Below are positions 49,935 through 61,050 of a DNA stretch of 64,000 nucleotides, one piece after another. Made by a program: the position numbers and the translations under genes. This stretch comes from Capitulum mitella (taxonomy: Eukaryota; Arthropoda; Thecostraca; Pollicipedomorpha; Pollicipedidae): positions 35,095,101-35,159,100 of the forward strand of contig CP099840.1 of the NCBI GenBank assembly GCA_030062745.1. The letters are read 5' to 3'. Under the pieces are notes generated by a model, which was not told where the DNA came from, made no database searches, and worked only from the letters and a program-made list of their open reading frames with translations. The first letter of the stretch is position 1. Each line of letters starts with the position of its first letter.

Positions 49935-51829
49935 GTAGGTAAACAGGCAGCGACGAGAGTTTGGAGTCGTCTGCTTACGTCATAGTGGGTGGCACTGGAA
50001 AGTCCTGTGGCCCTCCATGGCGGTGATAATAGGAAAAAGGGACTAAACGTATTCGATTGAATTTAATTAGGAACAAAGTGTCCTTGTCGTCAACGTTTCG
50101 GTTCCACTTTCATTATTGTTTTGTATGTTACTGGTCATGAATCGCGGCCAACATACATACGGAAAAAAACTGGGGATTCTGTTTATGCAAGGATATTAAA
50201 CGGCCCAGTCAGTCTCTGCTAATCTTGAACCTGCAGTGCACCAGTTTCAGAGCCTATACTTTATTTGATGAAGACACGGAGAACGTCTTGCAAGCTTGCC
50301 CTAATCTAACGCAAATGGCGCCTGGCAGCCGGCGCCTACATGCTCCACCCCCATCGCCGCTCGTCAGCGCGCGCATGCCTCTCGGTCCACAGATACTGGG
50401 CTCGGTGGCCGCCAACGGCTTCCTGACGGCGTATGGCCTGCTGGAGGGCTACACGACGCCGGCGCTGCCGCAGCTGCGCCTGCCCGGCTCCGGCCTGGCC
50501 GTCAGCGACGACCAGGCCTCCTGGATCGGCAGCATCTTCCTGCTCGGTATCGCGCTCGGGACGCCGCTGCAGGGCCTGATGCTGGCCTTCGGTCGGCGGC
50601 GCTCTCTCATGCTCGTCTCGCCGCTCATGTGCCTCGCCTCGCTGCTCATGACCTTCCCGGTCAACGTGGACATGCTGCTGGCCGGCCGCTTCATCAACGG
50701 CCTGAGCATGGGCACCGTGCTGCCGATGCCGCACATCTTCATCAGCGAGACGGTGGATCCGCACCTGCGCGGCGCGCTGGTCGGCTCCGGCATGTTCTGC
50801 ATCAACATCGGCCTGATCGCCGTCTACAGCATGGGCTTCTTCCTGACGTGGCAGCAGATCGGCGGCGCCATCGCCGCCTTCTACGGCCTGTACCCGCTGC
50901 TGCTGTGGTGGCTGCCCGAGACGCCCAACTGGCTGGCCACGCACGGCCGCGAGGAGGCGGCGAAGCGCTCGCTGCTCTTCTACTCGGGCGACGCGGACGC
51001 CGCCGCCGAGCTGGAGCGCATCAAGCAGCGCAGCCTGGCGCACAACCCGGACCTGCCGCCGCTCGGCGACGTCGTCCAGCCCGCCTTCTACATGCCGCTC
51101 ATCATCAGCGTCACCGTCACCATCTGCAAGGCCACCTCCGGCACGCCGGCCATCCACCTCTACAGCTACGACATGTTCCTGGCGGTGGGCGGCAACGCCG
51201 ACCCGCTGGTGGCGTCGGTCGTCAGCACGGCGCTCAGCTCGGTCGGCTCCATATTCGCCTTCGTACTGATGGACCGCGCCGGACGGCGGCCGCTCTTCGT
51301 GCTCGCCATGCTCACGTGCGGCGCGTGCTGGATCACCATCGCGCTGGCGGCCATGCTGATCCGCGACCCGATCGCCACCGACTGGGTGGCCATCCTCGGC
51401 TTCTCGGTGGCGCTCTTCGTATACAACGTCGGCATCGGCCCGGTCGGCATGGTCATCATGGGCGAGATGATTCCGCTGCGCTACCGCACCGTCATCTCGC
51501 CCACGCAGTCCATGATCATGTGGATCTCCAGCTTCGCCATCGGCAAGACGTTCTTCGAGCTGCGCGACGGCCTGCAGTTCTACGGCCTGTGCTTCCTGTA
51601 CGCCGGCACGTGCCTGCTGTTCACGGCGCTCGGCTTCTGGCTGGTGCCGGAGACCAAGGGCAAGACGCTGTCCGAGATCGAGGAGCTGTTCGAGAAGCGC
51701 GGCCTGCCGGCCAGCCGGAAGGCCAGCGTCGAGTACGGCAAGCTGGAGAACGGCGAGCTGGAGGCCGTCAACAAGACGCCGCGCCCGGCCGTGTACGGCA
51801 CCGACACGACGCCGGCCGAGACCACCTGA
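49917..51829 (+). CDS. Facilitated trehalose/sugar transporter, MFS family (Tret1-like), two exons
   Basis: Spliced CDS: six-codon exon 49917-49934 (MGKGRQ, good Kozak context, donor CAG|GTAGGT), a 302-bp intron, and exon 50237-51829 entered in phase 0 at CTGCAG after a pyrimidine-rich tract and a CTAAT branch-like site. This gives about 536 residues with the twelve hydrophobic segments of a major facilitator. Sugar-porter signatures (numbering for this model): GRRRS loop at about 125, GRFINGLSMG at about 156, PETPNWL at about 233, DRAGRRPL at about 352, GIGPVGMVIMGEM at about 405, PETKGKTLSEIEELF at about 477. The product would carry trehalose or glucose across the plasma membrane; substrate is inferred from family likeness. 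If exon 1 is wrong, the first internal ATG codons are 50315 and 50375. Third positions are very GC-rich, unlike the flanks. Confidence 0.88.
50237..51829 (+). CDS. Sugar transporter exon 2 (all transmembrane segments, stop)
   Basis: Single exon coding for the whole MFS fold; stop TGA at 51827. The first 25 codons (50237-50312) are AT-rich and may be a poorly conserved cytosolic tail, after which codons become strongly GC-ending. The C-terminal tail after PETKG is about 55 residues, hydrophilic and cytosolic. Confidence 0.87.
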   Translation, partial: CTSFRAYTLFDEDTENVLQACPNLTQMAPGSRRLHAPPPSPLVSARMPLGPQILGSVAANGFLTAYGLLEGYTTPALPQLRLPGSGLAVSDDQASWIGSIFLLGIALGTPLQGLMLAFGRRRSLMLVSPLMCLASLLMTFPVNVDMLLAGRFINGLSMGTVLPMPHIFISETVDPHLRGALVGSGMFCINIGLIAVYSMGFFLTWQQIGGAIAAFYGLYPLLLWWLPETPNWLATHGREEAAKRSLLFYSGDADAAAELERIKQRSLAHNPDLPPLGDVVQPAFYMPLIISVTVTICKATSGTPAIHLYSYDMFLAVGGNADPLVASVVSTALSSVGSIFAFVLMDRAGRRPLFVLAMLTCGACWITIALAAMLIRDPIATDWVAILGFSVALFVYNVGIGPVGMVIMGEMIPLRYRTVISPTQSMIMWISSFAIGKTFFELRDGLQFYGLCFLYAGTCLLFTALGFWLVPETKGKTLSEIEELFEKRGLPASRKASVEYGKLENGELEAVNKTPRPAVYGTDTTPAETT

Positions 51830-54340
51830 CCTCCCGGGGGCGGACCGACCGTCAGCAGAGCACCTTAAGCTAACACCCTTAGCACCAGGCCGTCTGATCG
51901 CCGATCACTGCCCGCCGCAGCGCCGCCGCCTCACCGTCCGGCGCGCCGGGAGCGGCCGCTGTGTCCCGGCGGAACACCAGACTACCGCACCTCCTGACCA
52001 CGGCCAACGCTCAACACCTGTCTCCTCACTGTCTGGTCGCTGCCCGGTGCAGCAGGCGACAGTCGGATCGCCTCCAGTGCACCATGCATTAGCTCTATGT
52101 TCTGCAATAGACCAGCCACGAACACCAGATCGCATGGCCTCTTGAATCTACGCAACGTTCGGCCACCTGACTCCTGCCCGGCGAACCAGCTCTGGGCGGT
52201 CCAACGCACCGGCGGAACAGCACACCAGCTGTCGACCTGACTGACGTATAACGCACCATCAGGCACTGCAGCTGACGGACCTTCCACCAGCCGTCCAACT
52301 GACCATCAGGCTCCCTGACCGCCGTCCGGCCGGCGGCCTCACTCGGCCCGAGAAAACTCCGCGCTGTGACGCAGCGTCAGCCGGCAGCCTGTTCTCCGCC
52401 GGCTTAGAGGCATCACTGATATGGACAATTTGCTGTGTGTGACCACGTTCGACGACCTTCTGAAGACTGTCATCATAACTTCCCAGACGCGATAGACGGC
52501 ACAAAGACGAACATGTTCTTTTCGTTAATTTTGTTATACATTCAAGCATTCCAGTAGCAATGGATGAGGAGACCTTTTGTTTGCAAGGGTAGTTTACAAA
52601 TGACGCCGCTGTTCGTGCGAGTCTTTCTCGCGAGCTCCACCGCCATTCACATAAGACGTATTCACTATTTAATATCTACATTCCACAGGCAAACACCGCA
52701 CAGTCTCGAAAGGCAAACGATAAAAAGGGACAAAGGAATCAATGCAAGCCTTTTTACAGGCGTTTTGCAGGTAGTCTTCTTCAGATATTTGCCGCCACAT
52801 TCCTGACGGTTGGTTAGTTTTTTTTTTCGCCGAGCAATATTGGTCATATCATTTTGACTCAACATGTAAAACGGCAGCAGAAAATATCATCATAATATTC
52901 TATGCCTTCGCTGTTGCTTACTCAGGGACTAGCCAGGGAAAGGGGAGGGGACGATGGTGGCGGTCGTCCTCTCCCCATTTGGGGAAAGGTAAAGCCTCTT
53001 TGATCCCTTTGAGATTTTACAAGATTCTCAACTATGGTCCCTGAAGTCATAGATGGCACTCCATGTTGCTATAAGAGGTCCAAAGGGTAAGAGGTCCTTA
53101 AGCCCATGGGAGGACCTCAGGGGGATGTTGTTCTTACTAGATTAAAGTGCCCACTTTTGCAGAAATTAAATGAACCTCCAAAGACTTTCCAAAGATGGAA
53201 AGTCATCAGACATCCCGTCAGACACAACATCCTCGTGCCAGCCCGTGCCATGTTATGTAAAGATGCCGTCACGGCCAGTTAGCTTGAACACGATCATTGG
53301 GGCGGATGGCCATACCTGGTACTTACAGCTTTGGGAGGACCCACTGACGACATAGTAGGCCCCCTTCATGCTTCAGGAGGCTCTCTGGAGGCTATTGGAG
53401 GCCCCTTTGTGCTATAGGAGGCCTCTGCAAGTGATAAGGTAGGCCATGGCAGGCTATCCGTGCCCCGAAGAGGCTCATCACTTTTTGATGGAGGTCCCTT
53501 TGAGCTGAAAATGTACCCTTGGGGGACGAAGGCACCTCTTCTGAGGATACCCTCACCCCCTCGGCCCATTTCTGGCTATGTGCCTGTGTCTTCGTGAAGG
53601 AAAGCTTTCCCTGGGGTAGCGAAGCCATAATACTTTTTGCTACGTCACGACAGATTTTTGCTTGATTTCGTTGGACCGGAATCCATGCCAACTCCATGAT
53701 GGGGCAAATGACTCCGAATACGAATCCAACTCCAAACAAGCAGTTACTAGTAGAATCGATTCCGAATCCAGTTCAAATACGGTTGAAATTGTCTGATTCC
53801 GAATCCGAATCTGATTCCACCGAATTCTGTAAATGCCATACAACCATAAAATTATACAGATCGATGACAAATGATATATATACATATATACGTGCATACG
53901 TCACACACGTATACACATATAAATGTCAAAGTATCAGTAAGCCGCTAGCTACAGCTACTGCTACCATGGTTCAATTTATACTCTGGCAGCTGCCATGGCC
54001 ACCCGATGTGGATTTGCTCCCCCCAAGGTGATTTAAACGGGTCCCCTCCCAATATTTTCTGTTAGTTTCAAGGACGCAGAGAAAGCTTTGTAGATGGTAA
54101 ATGGTAACCAAAAATTAAAAATGAAAATTAGCGTCGGTCAAAATAAAGTGGCTAAATCCGCTGACAAGCTCATTCGGAAGGAAGGTTGGGTAGTCAGGCC
54201 CTTGACTTTCCCCCCCCCCCCTATTATATACACAAAACGTTACCCCTGACTGCAGCTACCTAAACGATAAATCTACATCACGACCATCCAAACTTCTCAG
54301 TTGTAGCATGTGTTTTGTCTGTTACTTGACTCACCTCACA
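51830..54340. other. Intergenic region downstream of the transporter
   Basis: The first 550 bases stay GC-rich and are probably 3' UTR; no clear AATAAA signal was seen. Beyond that lies AT-rich sequence with GGAGGC-rich degenerate repeats at about 53360-53480 and GAATCCGATTCC-type repeats at 53.73-53.83 kb. No gene supported. Confidence 0.45.
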
Positions 54341-54346
54341 CAGAAT

Positions 54347-54347
<1 letters not shown>

Positions 54348-54400
<53 letters not shown>
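54348..54400. repeat. (TA)n microsatellite
   Basis: Pure TA dinucleotides over about 50 bases. Confidence 0.95.
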
Positions 54401-54402
<2 letters not shown>

Positions 54403-57400
54403 CACAGACATTCCACGCAACGGTACAAACGCGGTTCGAGTCGGCGCGAAGTTGGGTGCATAAATGGTATTGGTAATAGTATCTAGCAGCAACAGTAAAT
54501 ATTTGAATATAGACTGCTGTCATAAGCGAAAGAAAATTTTCACTGTTTTCATAATATTTCCTTGTTAAGAAATCGAGAAAAGAAAGCAAGCATGACGTGG
54601 TACCTGAATATTGGCACGGCGTTTCCGCACTATTTATAATGCACAGTTCTGGCGCTCTTGAGACGTGCCTGAAGTCAATAACAACAGTTGTCACCAGTCA
54701 AATATCTATGACTTAAGGCAGTCAGAATAAGAATTTACGGTCTATTTACACACTATTTACGACGTCCAATTCTGGCGTTTCTGCTACATGCCTTAAGTCA
54801 ATGGCAATCGACATCCGTCACCAGGCAAATACCTATGAGGCGGTAAAAGTAAGTGGAGGCATGATAACACTACTTAGTACCTGCTCACGGTCCCCCAGGA
54901 AACTGGTACCAGTGATATCTGTGTACCCTTTTCTTACTTCTTTGTCTTGCCGTGAGTTGAGGATACTTTGATCTGATGTTAATTGTTCTATATTTTCGAG
55001 CACAGTCTCATTCCCAGTTACCTGCCTACCTACCTGATGGGGAATGTCCAGCCCATGCCAACATAAATAGACCATCGACATGAAGCTGCCCAAAACTACT
55101 TTCAAAGTCCTTACTGCATATACATACATGACTGTTAATGGTTATACATATCTTTTTTGGCACGAAAGCAGTGGTAGGCTACTCTGTGATACAAAAACGA
55201 AATCAGACATTTTGCGATTTTATTCGCTTCCGATTCCATTGTTTCCACAGATTAACCGAATCAGTTCCGAATCGGACTCAACACATCTCCCAACTAAATC
55301 GATTCCGAATCCAGTTCCGGGCCAAATGGAAGCGAATCCGGATTCGGCTCTAGTTCCGCTGGAATTGAGCTCAAGTCTGGTTGCAGGACTTCATATTTTT
55401 TCCATTTTATCCTGGGGCAGATGAAGTGGAATACCAGTACGGCATTCATCGGAGGATATGAAGAAGCTCGCTGTTACATGCGTCATGTTTAAGCCAAAAT
55501 CCCCGCCCAGCGCTGAAGCTTCGAGCCATATAGGCTGTGCCGCATTTCCAGCAGCTCAGCGGTGCAGCCGGTATCAGGCGGTGCCAACATTTCCACCACC
55601 CTGCCCCGGCGCTCGTTACATTGGTAATGAACTGAGTACGGGGGGGAGGGGAAATCTGACGCCACACCCCAGAAAGTGGAGGGTAGCGGCATACCCCTGC
55701 AGCTGCCGAAATAAACGTCATCTGGTTGCAGAGAATACAACCAATCACATGACCAGAGGGCCATGATTATTGGTCCAGGTGAAACAGTTCACTAAATCTA
55801 AAGATCTGAGTAGATAACTGATACGTTTTACTGACGTGACGTAATGTTTTACTAGTCTAATAACATTTGGTCCCCGCCAACTTGCGGGTTGGCTCGTGTC
55901 GTCGACGTTGCCACAGCATTACCGCACTGATCAATGTAACGCCGGTTCTGACCCGAACCCGGCATGGTTTGCCCCGAAGTGTACTTTGATCTAATCCAGG
56001 GGCGCAGGAACTCCTCCACAGTTAGGGGGGACAGAGAAACATTCTGGGCCAATTCTCTCCAGTCAACGCCCATAGCGTCATATATCAACATAGGATCAAT
56101 GTCAAAATTCAAAAAGTTGAGGGCAGCTGCCCCTGCCCAGCACCCCTTCGCACCCCCCCCCCCCGTCGCTTCCCGCGCCCTTGGTCTAGTCTGGCTCATT
56201 TCGGTCGTAAAGAGCTTTGCATTAAGTGCCATTTTACACCAGTGGGACTCAATTCTGGCGCCAGTGTTCCTAAACGCCCCACAGCAAGGATCGCTGGGGT
56301 TTAGGGTGCCATAAAGAGCGAGAACTGTAAAAATGAGTGATGAAAAGGCCAGGACAGTAAGAATCGCATACAAAAAACACAAAAATGTGGCCACGTATGG
56401 TCTAATCGGGTAAAAGACTGACACAAAAGTTTCCGTAGCAATGGCATAACGTTGTGCCAAGCTAGCGCGTTACATCGCAGAGGGTAGGGGAGACGGAATA
56501 GGTTACGGCAATGGGACAAACTGGACTTCGGCAAATCGACGCGCAGACTCCGAGCGTTCTGGGCTCACTGAGCTCAGTGCGCAAGCCGCTGCTCCACGCC
56601 AAGACATACTGCACCGGCAGTCTTTGGAGAGGACAGCGGCGTTCTCCGGTAGATCTTGGTGACTGGACTCCCCATCAGAATGCCTTGAACTTGAACTTGA
56701 ACTTACCCCGCGAAAGGCCTGCCTTTACAAAATGCTATTTTCGTGGCCACTACATCGGCTCAAAGGTACAACTATTTACCAATTTTGCGGTAACAAGGAA
56801 TGGACCGATTACATTAGTATTGGTTTTGTTGACAATTTCGGTTTCCTGGTGGCTTAACACATCTCAACATCGCTACAGCGAATACTTCGTTTAATTTGGT
56901 TTCTTTTCCACGTAGATGGACAGGGAAGCCTGCCCCAATGACAGTGACGCCCAGCTGATCTGCAGGCAAAACAATAGGAACCAGGAAGATTCAAAGCCAT
57001 CAAAAGCCTTCCAGCCATGGGTGCCACCACAGGGGGTACATGTGTACGTGAGGCGCACGCTCTCTCCATCATTTACAGCGAGGTACGAAATGTTTTTTTT
57101 TGTATCACAGCCTTCCTGGCTGTTGGCTGTAGGTCAATGTCGTGACAAAAAGAAAACACGTTTATTATGGACAGCCTCCGAGGGCGTTGATAAGATTTTG
57201 TTCCTATGGCGAGTCAGATACTGTAAAAAGCCTGCATAAGTATGCAAGCTTGCCAAGCTTTCTCGCATGCCTTAGCACTGCGGCAATCATCGCCATATCT
57301 TTGACCGTTTCGAATTCGAAACGCCATAGAAGGCATAGCAGGGAACTAGGAAACACTCAAAAGTAACGTTGTTTTTGCCGAAATAAATTTGTATCAATGT

Positions 57401-60300
57401 ATGGATTTTGTATGTGTAAATATCTACATATTTACATCAACAGTACCTATGTTTTCATTTAAAATATATTTTGTTGAAGGTTAGTGCACTGGTAAGTCTT
57501 TTCTGAAACTTTTACAAAAAGCAATCGAAATCAGAGGAGAGAACAGAATTTAGGGGTGGGCAAAGTATGGATCCGTCAGACAATACACCCAAGTCAGGGC
57601 ATGCATGGCATAAAGCAGACGTCATGTGCAAGCTGTTGATGACCCCATAATGTAAGGCTGGTCATTCCGCTGAAAGCAGTAAAATTCTGGTAACTGGTGC
57701 AGGTTTTAAAATATAGATTACTTACTGTTTGCTTCGAATTTACTTCTACAGCCAGTGTGTGGCTGCCGGTCAAGCCACCTGGTAGGTCTGCTGCACAAAA
57801 TTGGCTAACTGCTAAGGCATGAGTAGGTAACATGAAAATAGATAAATTCCATTAGGCCACAGAACAATATAGTGATTTCATTAAAATGTGCGCGACTTGC
57901 AGTCAATTTGCGACTGGGATTTGACTCAGAAATTCTTTCATTTGTCTTACGATAAGGTCATCCGAAATCAGTCAGATTCTCCGATAACTGCATTTTTGAC
58001 CTGTTTTTAATGATAGTTCGGGTTTGAGCATAGTCTAAGTATTGAATATGATTGAGGCATTTCCCTACGCACCAAAAGAGTTGGTCAAGGAAGCGTAGTT
58101 GAGGGGTTACTTGTAAATTACATTCATGCAAGGAAGTACACAGGACTCTGAAATGTGTGACGGCACTCATGGTTCAGCCGAGTTACCGAGCACGAAGAAA
58201 CGATTCGGTTTGCTGCTCAGAGCCATTTGGGACAGCTCTTGCTGGACATGCCCAACGCTTTGGATTTAACTTATGATCCTGCCTTTTTTTCAGCGTCCCT
58301 TTAAATGGCAATCAATACTCACAGAAGCTATTAAACAATGCCATGATATCTGCAATGCATGCAGTTGTTTCCTTAAATATGCTATTCTCCATTTTCTGTC
58401 TGTCTTTCTGTCTGCTATTCTCCATTTTCTTTCTGTCTGTCGAACACAGCATTGTCATAAAAGGCTTCATTGGAAAAGGAATCTCCGCAAGCTGTACAGT
58501 GTATGGGGGAAGGGGTTTTAGATGGACAGGTAATATAATGACATTGGCTCTAAAGTTTTGACAAACTTTCTAGGAAACCAGTAATTGGCCTCAGAATTAC
58601 GGAGAAAGTAACAGGAAGGACACTGGGGCACACTTCAGGTTTCAGGCTCGAACTAGAATGGGCTTTCTGCTTTCTGGTTCGGCCACCTTCTGGTCCGTCT
58701 GTCACCGCAGAACTGCAGCCCATCAGTTCAGTCTGTCTGTCTGCCGTCTAACAGTCTAACAGTCTGCCGCCCGTCCGTTCGTCACTGCGAAATTGAAACT
58801 CAGAATTCCGTACATGGCATCCACGGCGTTCGGTGCCGTGGCTTAGGACCTATTCGATAATATTCTTAGTATGTCCTGACCCTGAACTGTGTCTGGTCAC
58901 CAGAGCAATTTTGGTAGTAATTAAGGAAGCAATCAGATATGATGATATAAAGTAAAGGAATAAACGGCTTCAAGGCACGGTAAAGCATCGACCGGCGCCC
59001 GTCAATGAGTCAGTGCAATGCTGGGCTTTAGTGGCTTCAGTAGTTTTATCACACACGCAAGCCGAGGCGTACGTACGATTTTCGTAAGGGAGGGGCCGGG
59101 CTCAGGGCAAACATAAAAAGGGTAGCCGTCCTCCCCCAAAAAAGTCCGGCTTCGACCACTTCATTCTGAGGCTGGTGTAATAAGTTTTTCCCGAAAAATT
59201 GGAATGTTATGCATTGGGCTTCAACATGCTATTAATCGTGAGCATAGGGCTATTTTACATGTCAGATAGGGTAAACCTATGCTCGTTTACGAAAAATGAG
59301 AAATGTAAATTAAAAAAAAAAACGCTAAGGGTCAAAACCCGTGCCGCTGGACCCTTCCCATGGGTGCGCCTATGCACACAAGGTCGACTGTATAAGTCAC
59401 TGTATAAGTCAGGGACAGGAGTAAAGTTTTGCTGTAATATCCTAAAAAGTATATCGCAGACATACAGCCTTCTCAATGCTTTACGAGAATGGTTCGCCCC
59501 GTTCGGATTCCATTGGGTGCATGCGTCATGATGCAGTCCCCCGTGTCTCGAGTCTTCGTTCGGAGCGGAGTCACGACATGCTTTTGTTAACTCTGAGCGA
59601 TCCAATGCGACGTATGGAATTAAAGCGTCTGTTGAGAAGATGGCTGACATATCTCGTCGCACGTACAAATCAGAGAGTGTAACAATGGAACGAACACATT
59701 CATACACTATGAAGACTGCACCACGCAGTGGGGGGAGACAAGTGGCTGGAGCACACATACACGTGCAAGACAGCGGAAACTATCAGGCCAGATGACACAT
59801 ATGGCTGTGTGGAAAAAGAGGCAACCACCCATGGGAAAGATAACGCTGTTTAGCCGGCTAGGGATTTCCCTACTGCGGGAGGAACCGTGGGCACCACCAA
59901 CCGGCGAAGCTACTGAAGCAGAGCATCAGACGGCCAGCATCTCAGTTGCCAGTAGGCTTACAAGGTGGAGGAGGCTGTTTCGGTATGGCTGCAGCTGAGG
60001 GCCGAGTGGATCAAAACCCCAATTTATTTTGGAGCTCGCTGGATGCGCGAAATATATTTGTAGTGTTTTTGCCAGCCTCAGTCTATATATTTCCAGGAGA
60101 AGTAAAATCAGGTCGTTGTTTCTGTTTTGCTTGAGACGATGTGCACTGTAAGGATTGGTTAAATCAGTGCTACCACCAAGACTGAAAAATGGTAGTCATC
60201 TCCATTCGTCTTTCCGTTATTCTGTTTTGCCTGCAATATATTTCATCTCACTGCATTTTGTCGGTTGGATTGATGATTGGTGCGGTGACTGATAGTGACT
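54401..60300. other. Intergenic region
   Basis: No gene recognised. It contains GAATCC/GGATTC-rich repeats at 55.25-55.37 kb, the dispersed repeat copy at 55998-56190, and TCTG-rich simple sequence at 58390-58445 and 58690-58790. ORFs up to about 200 codons on either strand lack domains. Confidence 0.45.
55998..56190 (+). repeat. Dispersed repeat, copy B
   Basis: GGGGCGCAGGAACTCCTCC, CTCCAGTCAACGCCCATAG, a poly-C run and TCCCGCGCCC follow in the order seen in reverse in copy A (21440-21612). Identity is moderate. No coding capacity. Confidence 0.65.
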
Positions 60301-60520
60301 GGTGACTGGCGATGTGCTCATCTTTGATTCTCGTGGTGCAGACGACCATAATTTCGGTCCCGGCTCACACGCCTACGAACGGGTGCCCTCCAAGTGCCCG
60401 ACAGCTGCGAGCCCGTCACGGATGGGCGGCCGTTCCTGAGATGGCGGTGGGCGGTCGTCGTCCGGCTCTCGACAGTCCGGCGCCGGCAGTGCTGCGCCGC
60501 CTCTCCCGGCCGATCCGGCC

Positions 60521-60770
60521 GGGACGCTGCGGTCGGCGGAGTGTCCCCCAGGCTCCGTGAGGTGAGACCTGCCGCGTCCCTGCCGACCGCCCCGGGCTGT
60601 GAGGGCTCCCTATCTCCGCGCCGCTGTAATTCGAGTGAGCCGGCCGGGACGCTGCGGTCGGCGGGTGTCCCCCAGGCTCCGTGAGGTGAGACCTGCCGCG
60701 TCCCTGCCGACCGCCCCGGGCTGTGAGGGCTCCCTGCCTCCGCGCCGCTGTAATTTGAGTGAGCCGGCCG
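60521..60770. repeat. 125-bp tandem duplication, GC-rich, two copies
   Basis: GGGACGCTGCGGTCGGCGG at 60521 and again at 60646, with nearly identical sequence through CCGCGCCGCTGTAATT and GAGTGAGCCGGCC in both units. Minus-strand ORFs of up to about 250 codons run through the duplication but carry no domain. Confidence 0.9.
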
Positions 60771-60904
60771 CCCCGGAGCCCCTCCGCGCGGCGGTCGCCG
60801 GGCCGGCTCGGCAGTCCGTCGGCGCCGACGCGTCGGCTCCGATCTGGGCGGGATCGGCTGGGGATCTGACACTCATGGCGGGGTTGGTCTGAGCAGCTGA
60901 CGCT

Positions 60905-61050
60905 CACGGAGGGGGCCATCTGAGGAGGTGAGGTCACGGAGGGGGCCGTCTGAGGAGATGAGGTCACGGAGGGGGCCGTCTGAGGAGATGAGGTCACGGA
61001 GGGGTCCGTCTGAGGAAGTGACGGCAACGGAGGGGTCCGTCTGAGAGGCT
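60905..61050. repeat. 30-bp tandem repeat, about 4.5 copies
   Basis: The unit CACGGAGGGGGCCGTCTGAG plus GAGATGAGGT starts at 60905, 60935, 60965 and 60995, then decays. The period of 30 keeps one minus-strand frame open as a repeated Ser/Asp/Pro-rich peptide. There is no independent evidence of expression. Confidence 0.9.

Noticed and set aside
50336-51873. Large ORFs overlapping the transporter in other frames
   Set aside because: Shadow frames of a GC-rich coding exon; compositions are Arg/Ala/His-biased and lack any fold.
56511-57239. Consecutive plus-strand ORFs resembling a fragment of a gene
   Set aside because: No family motif found and AT-rich third positions; not enough to call a gene.
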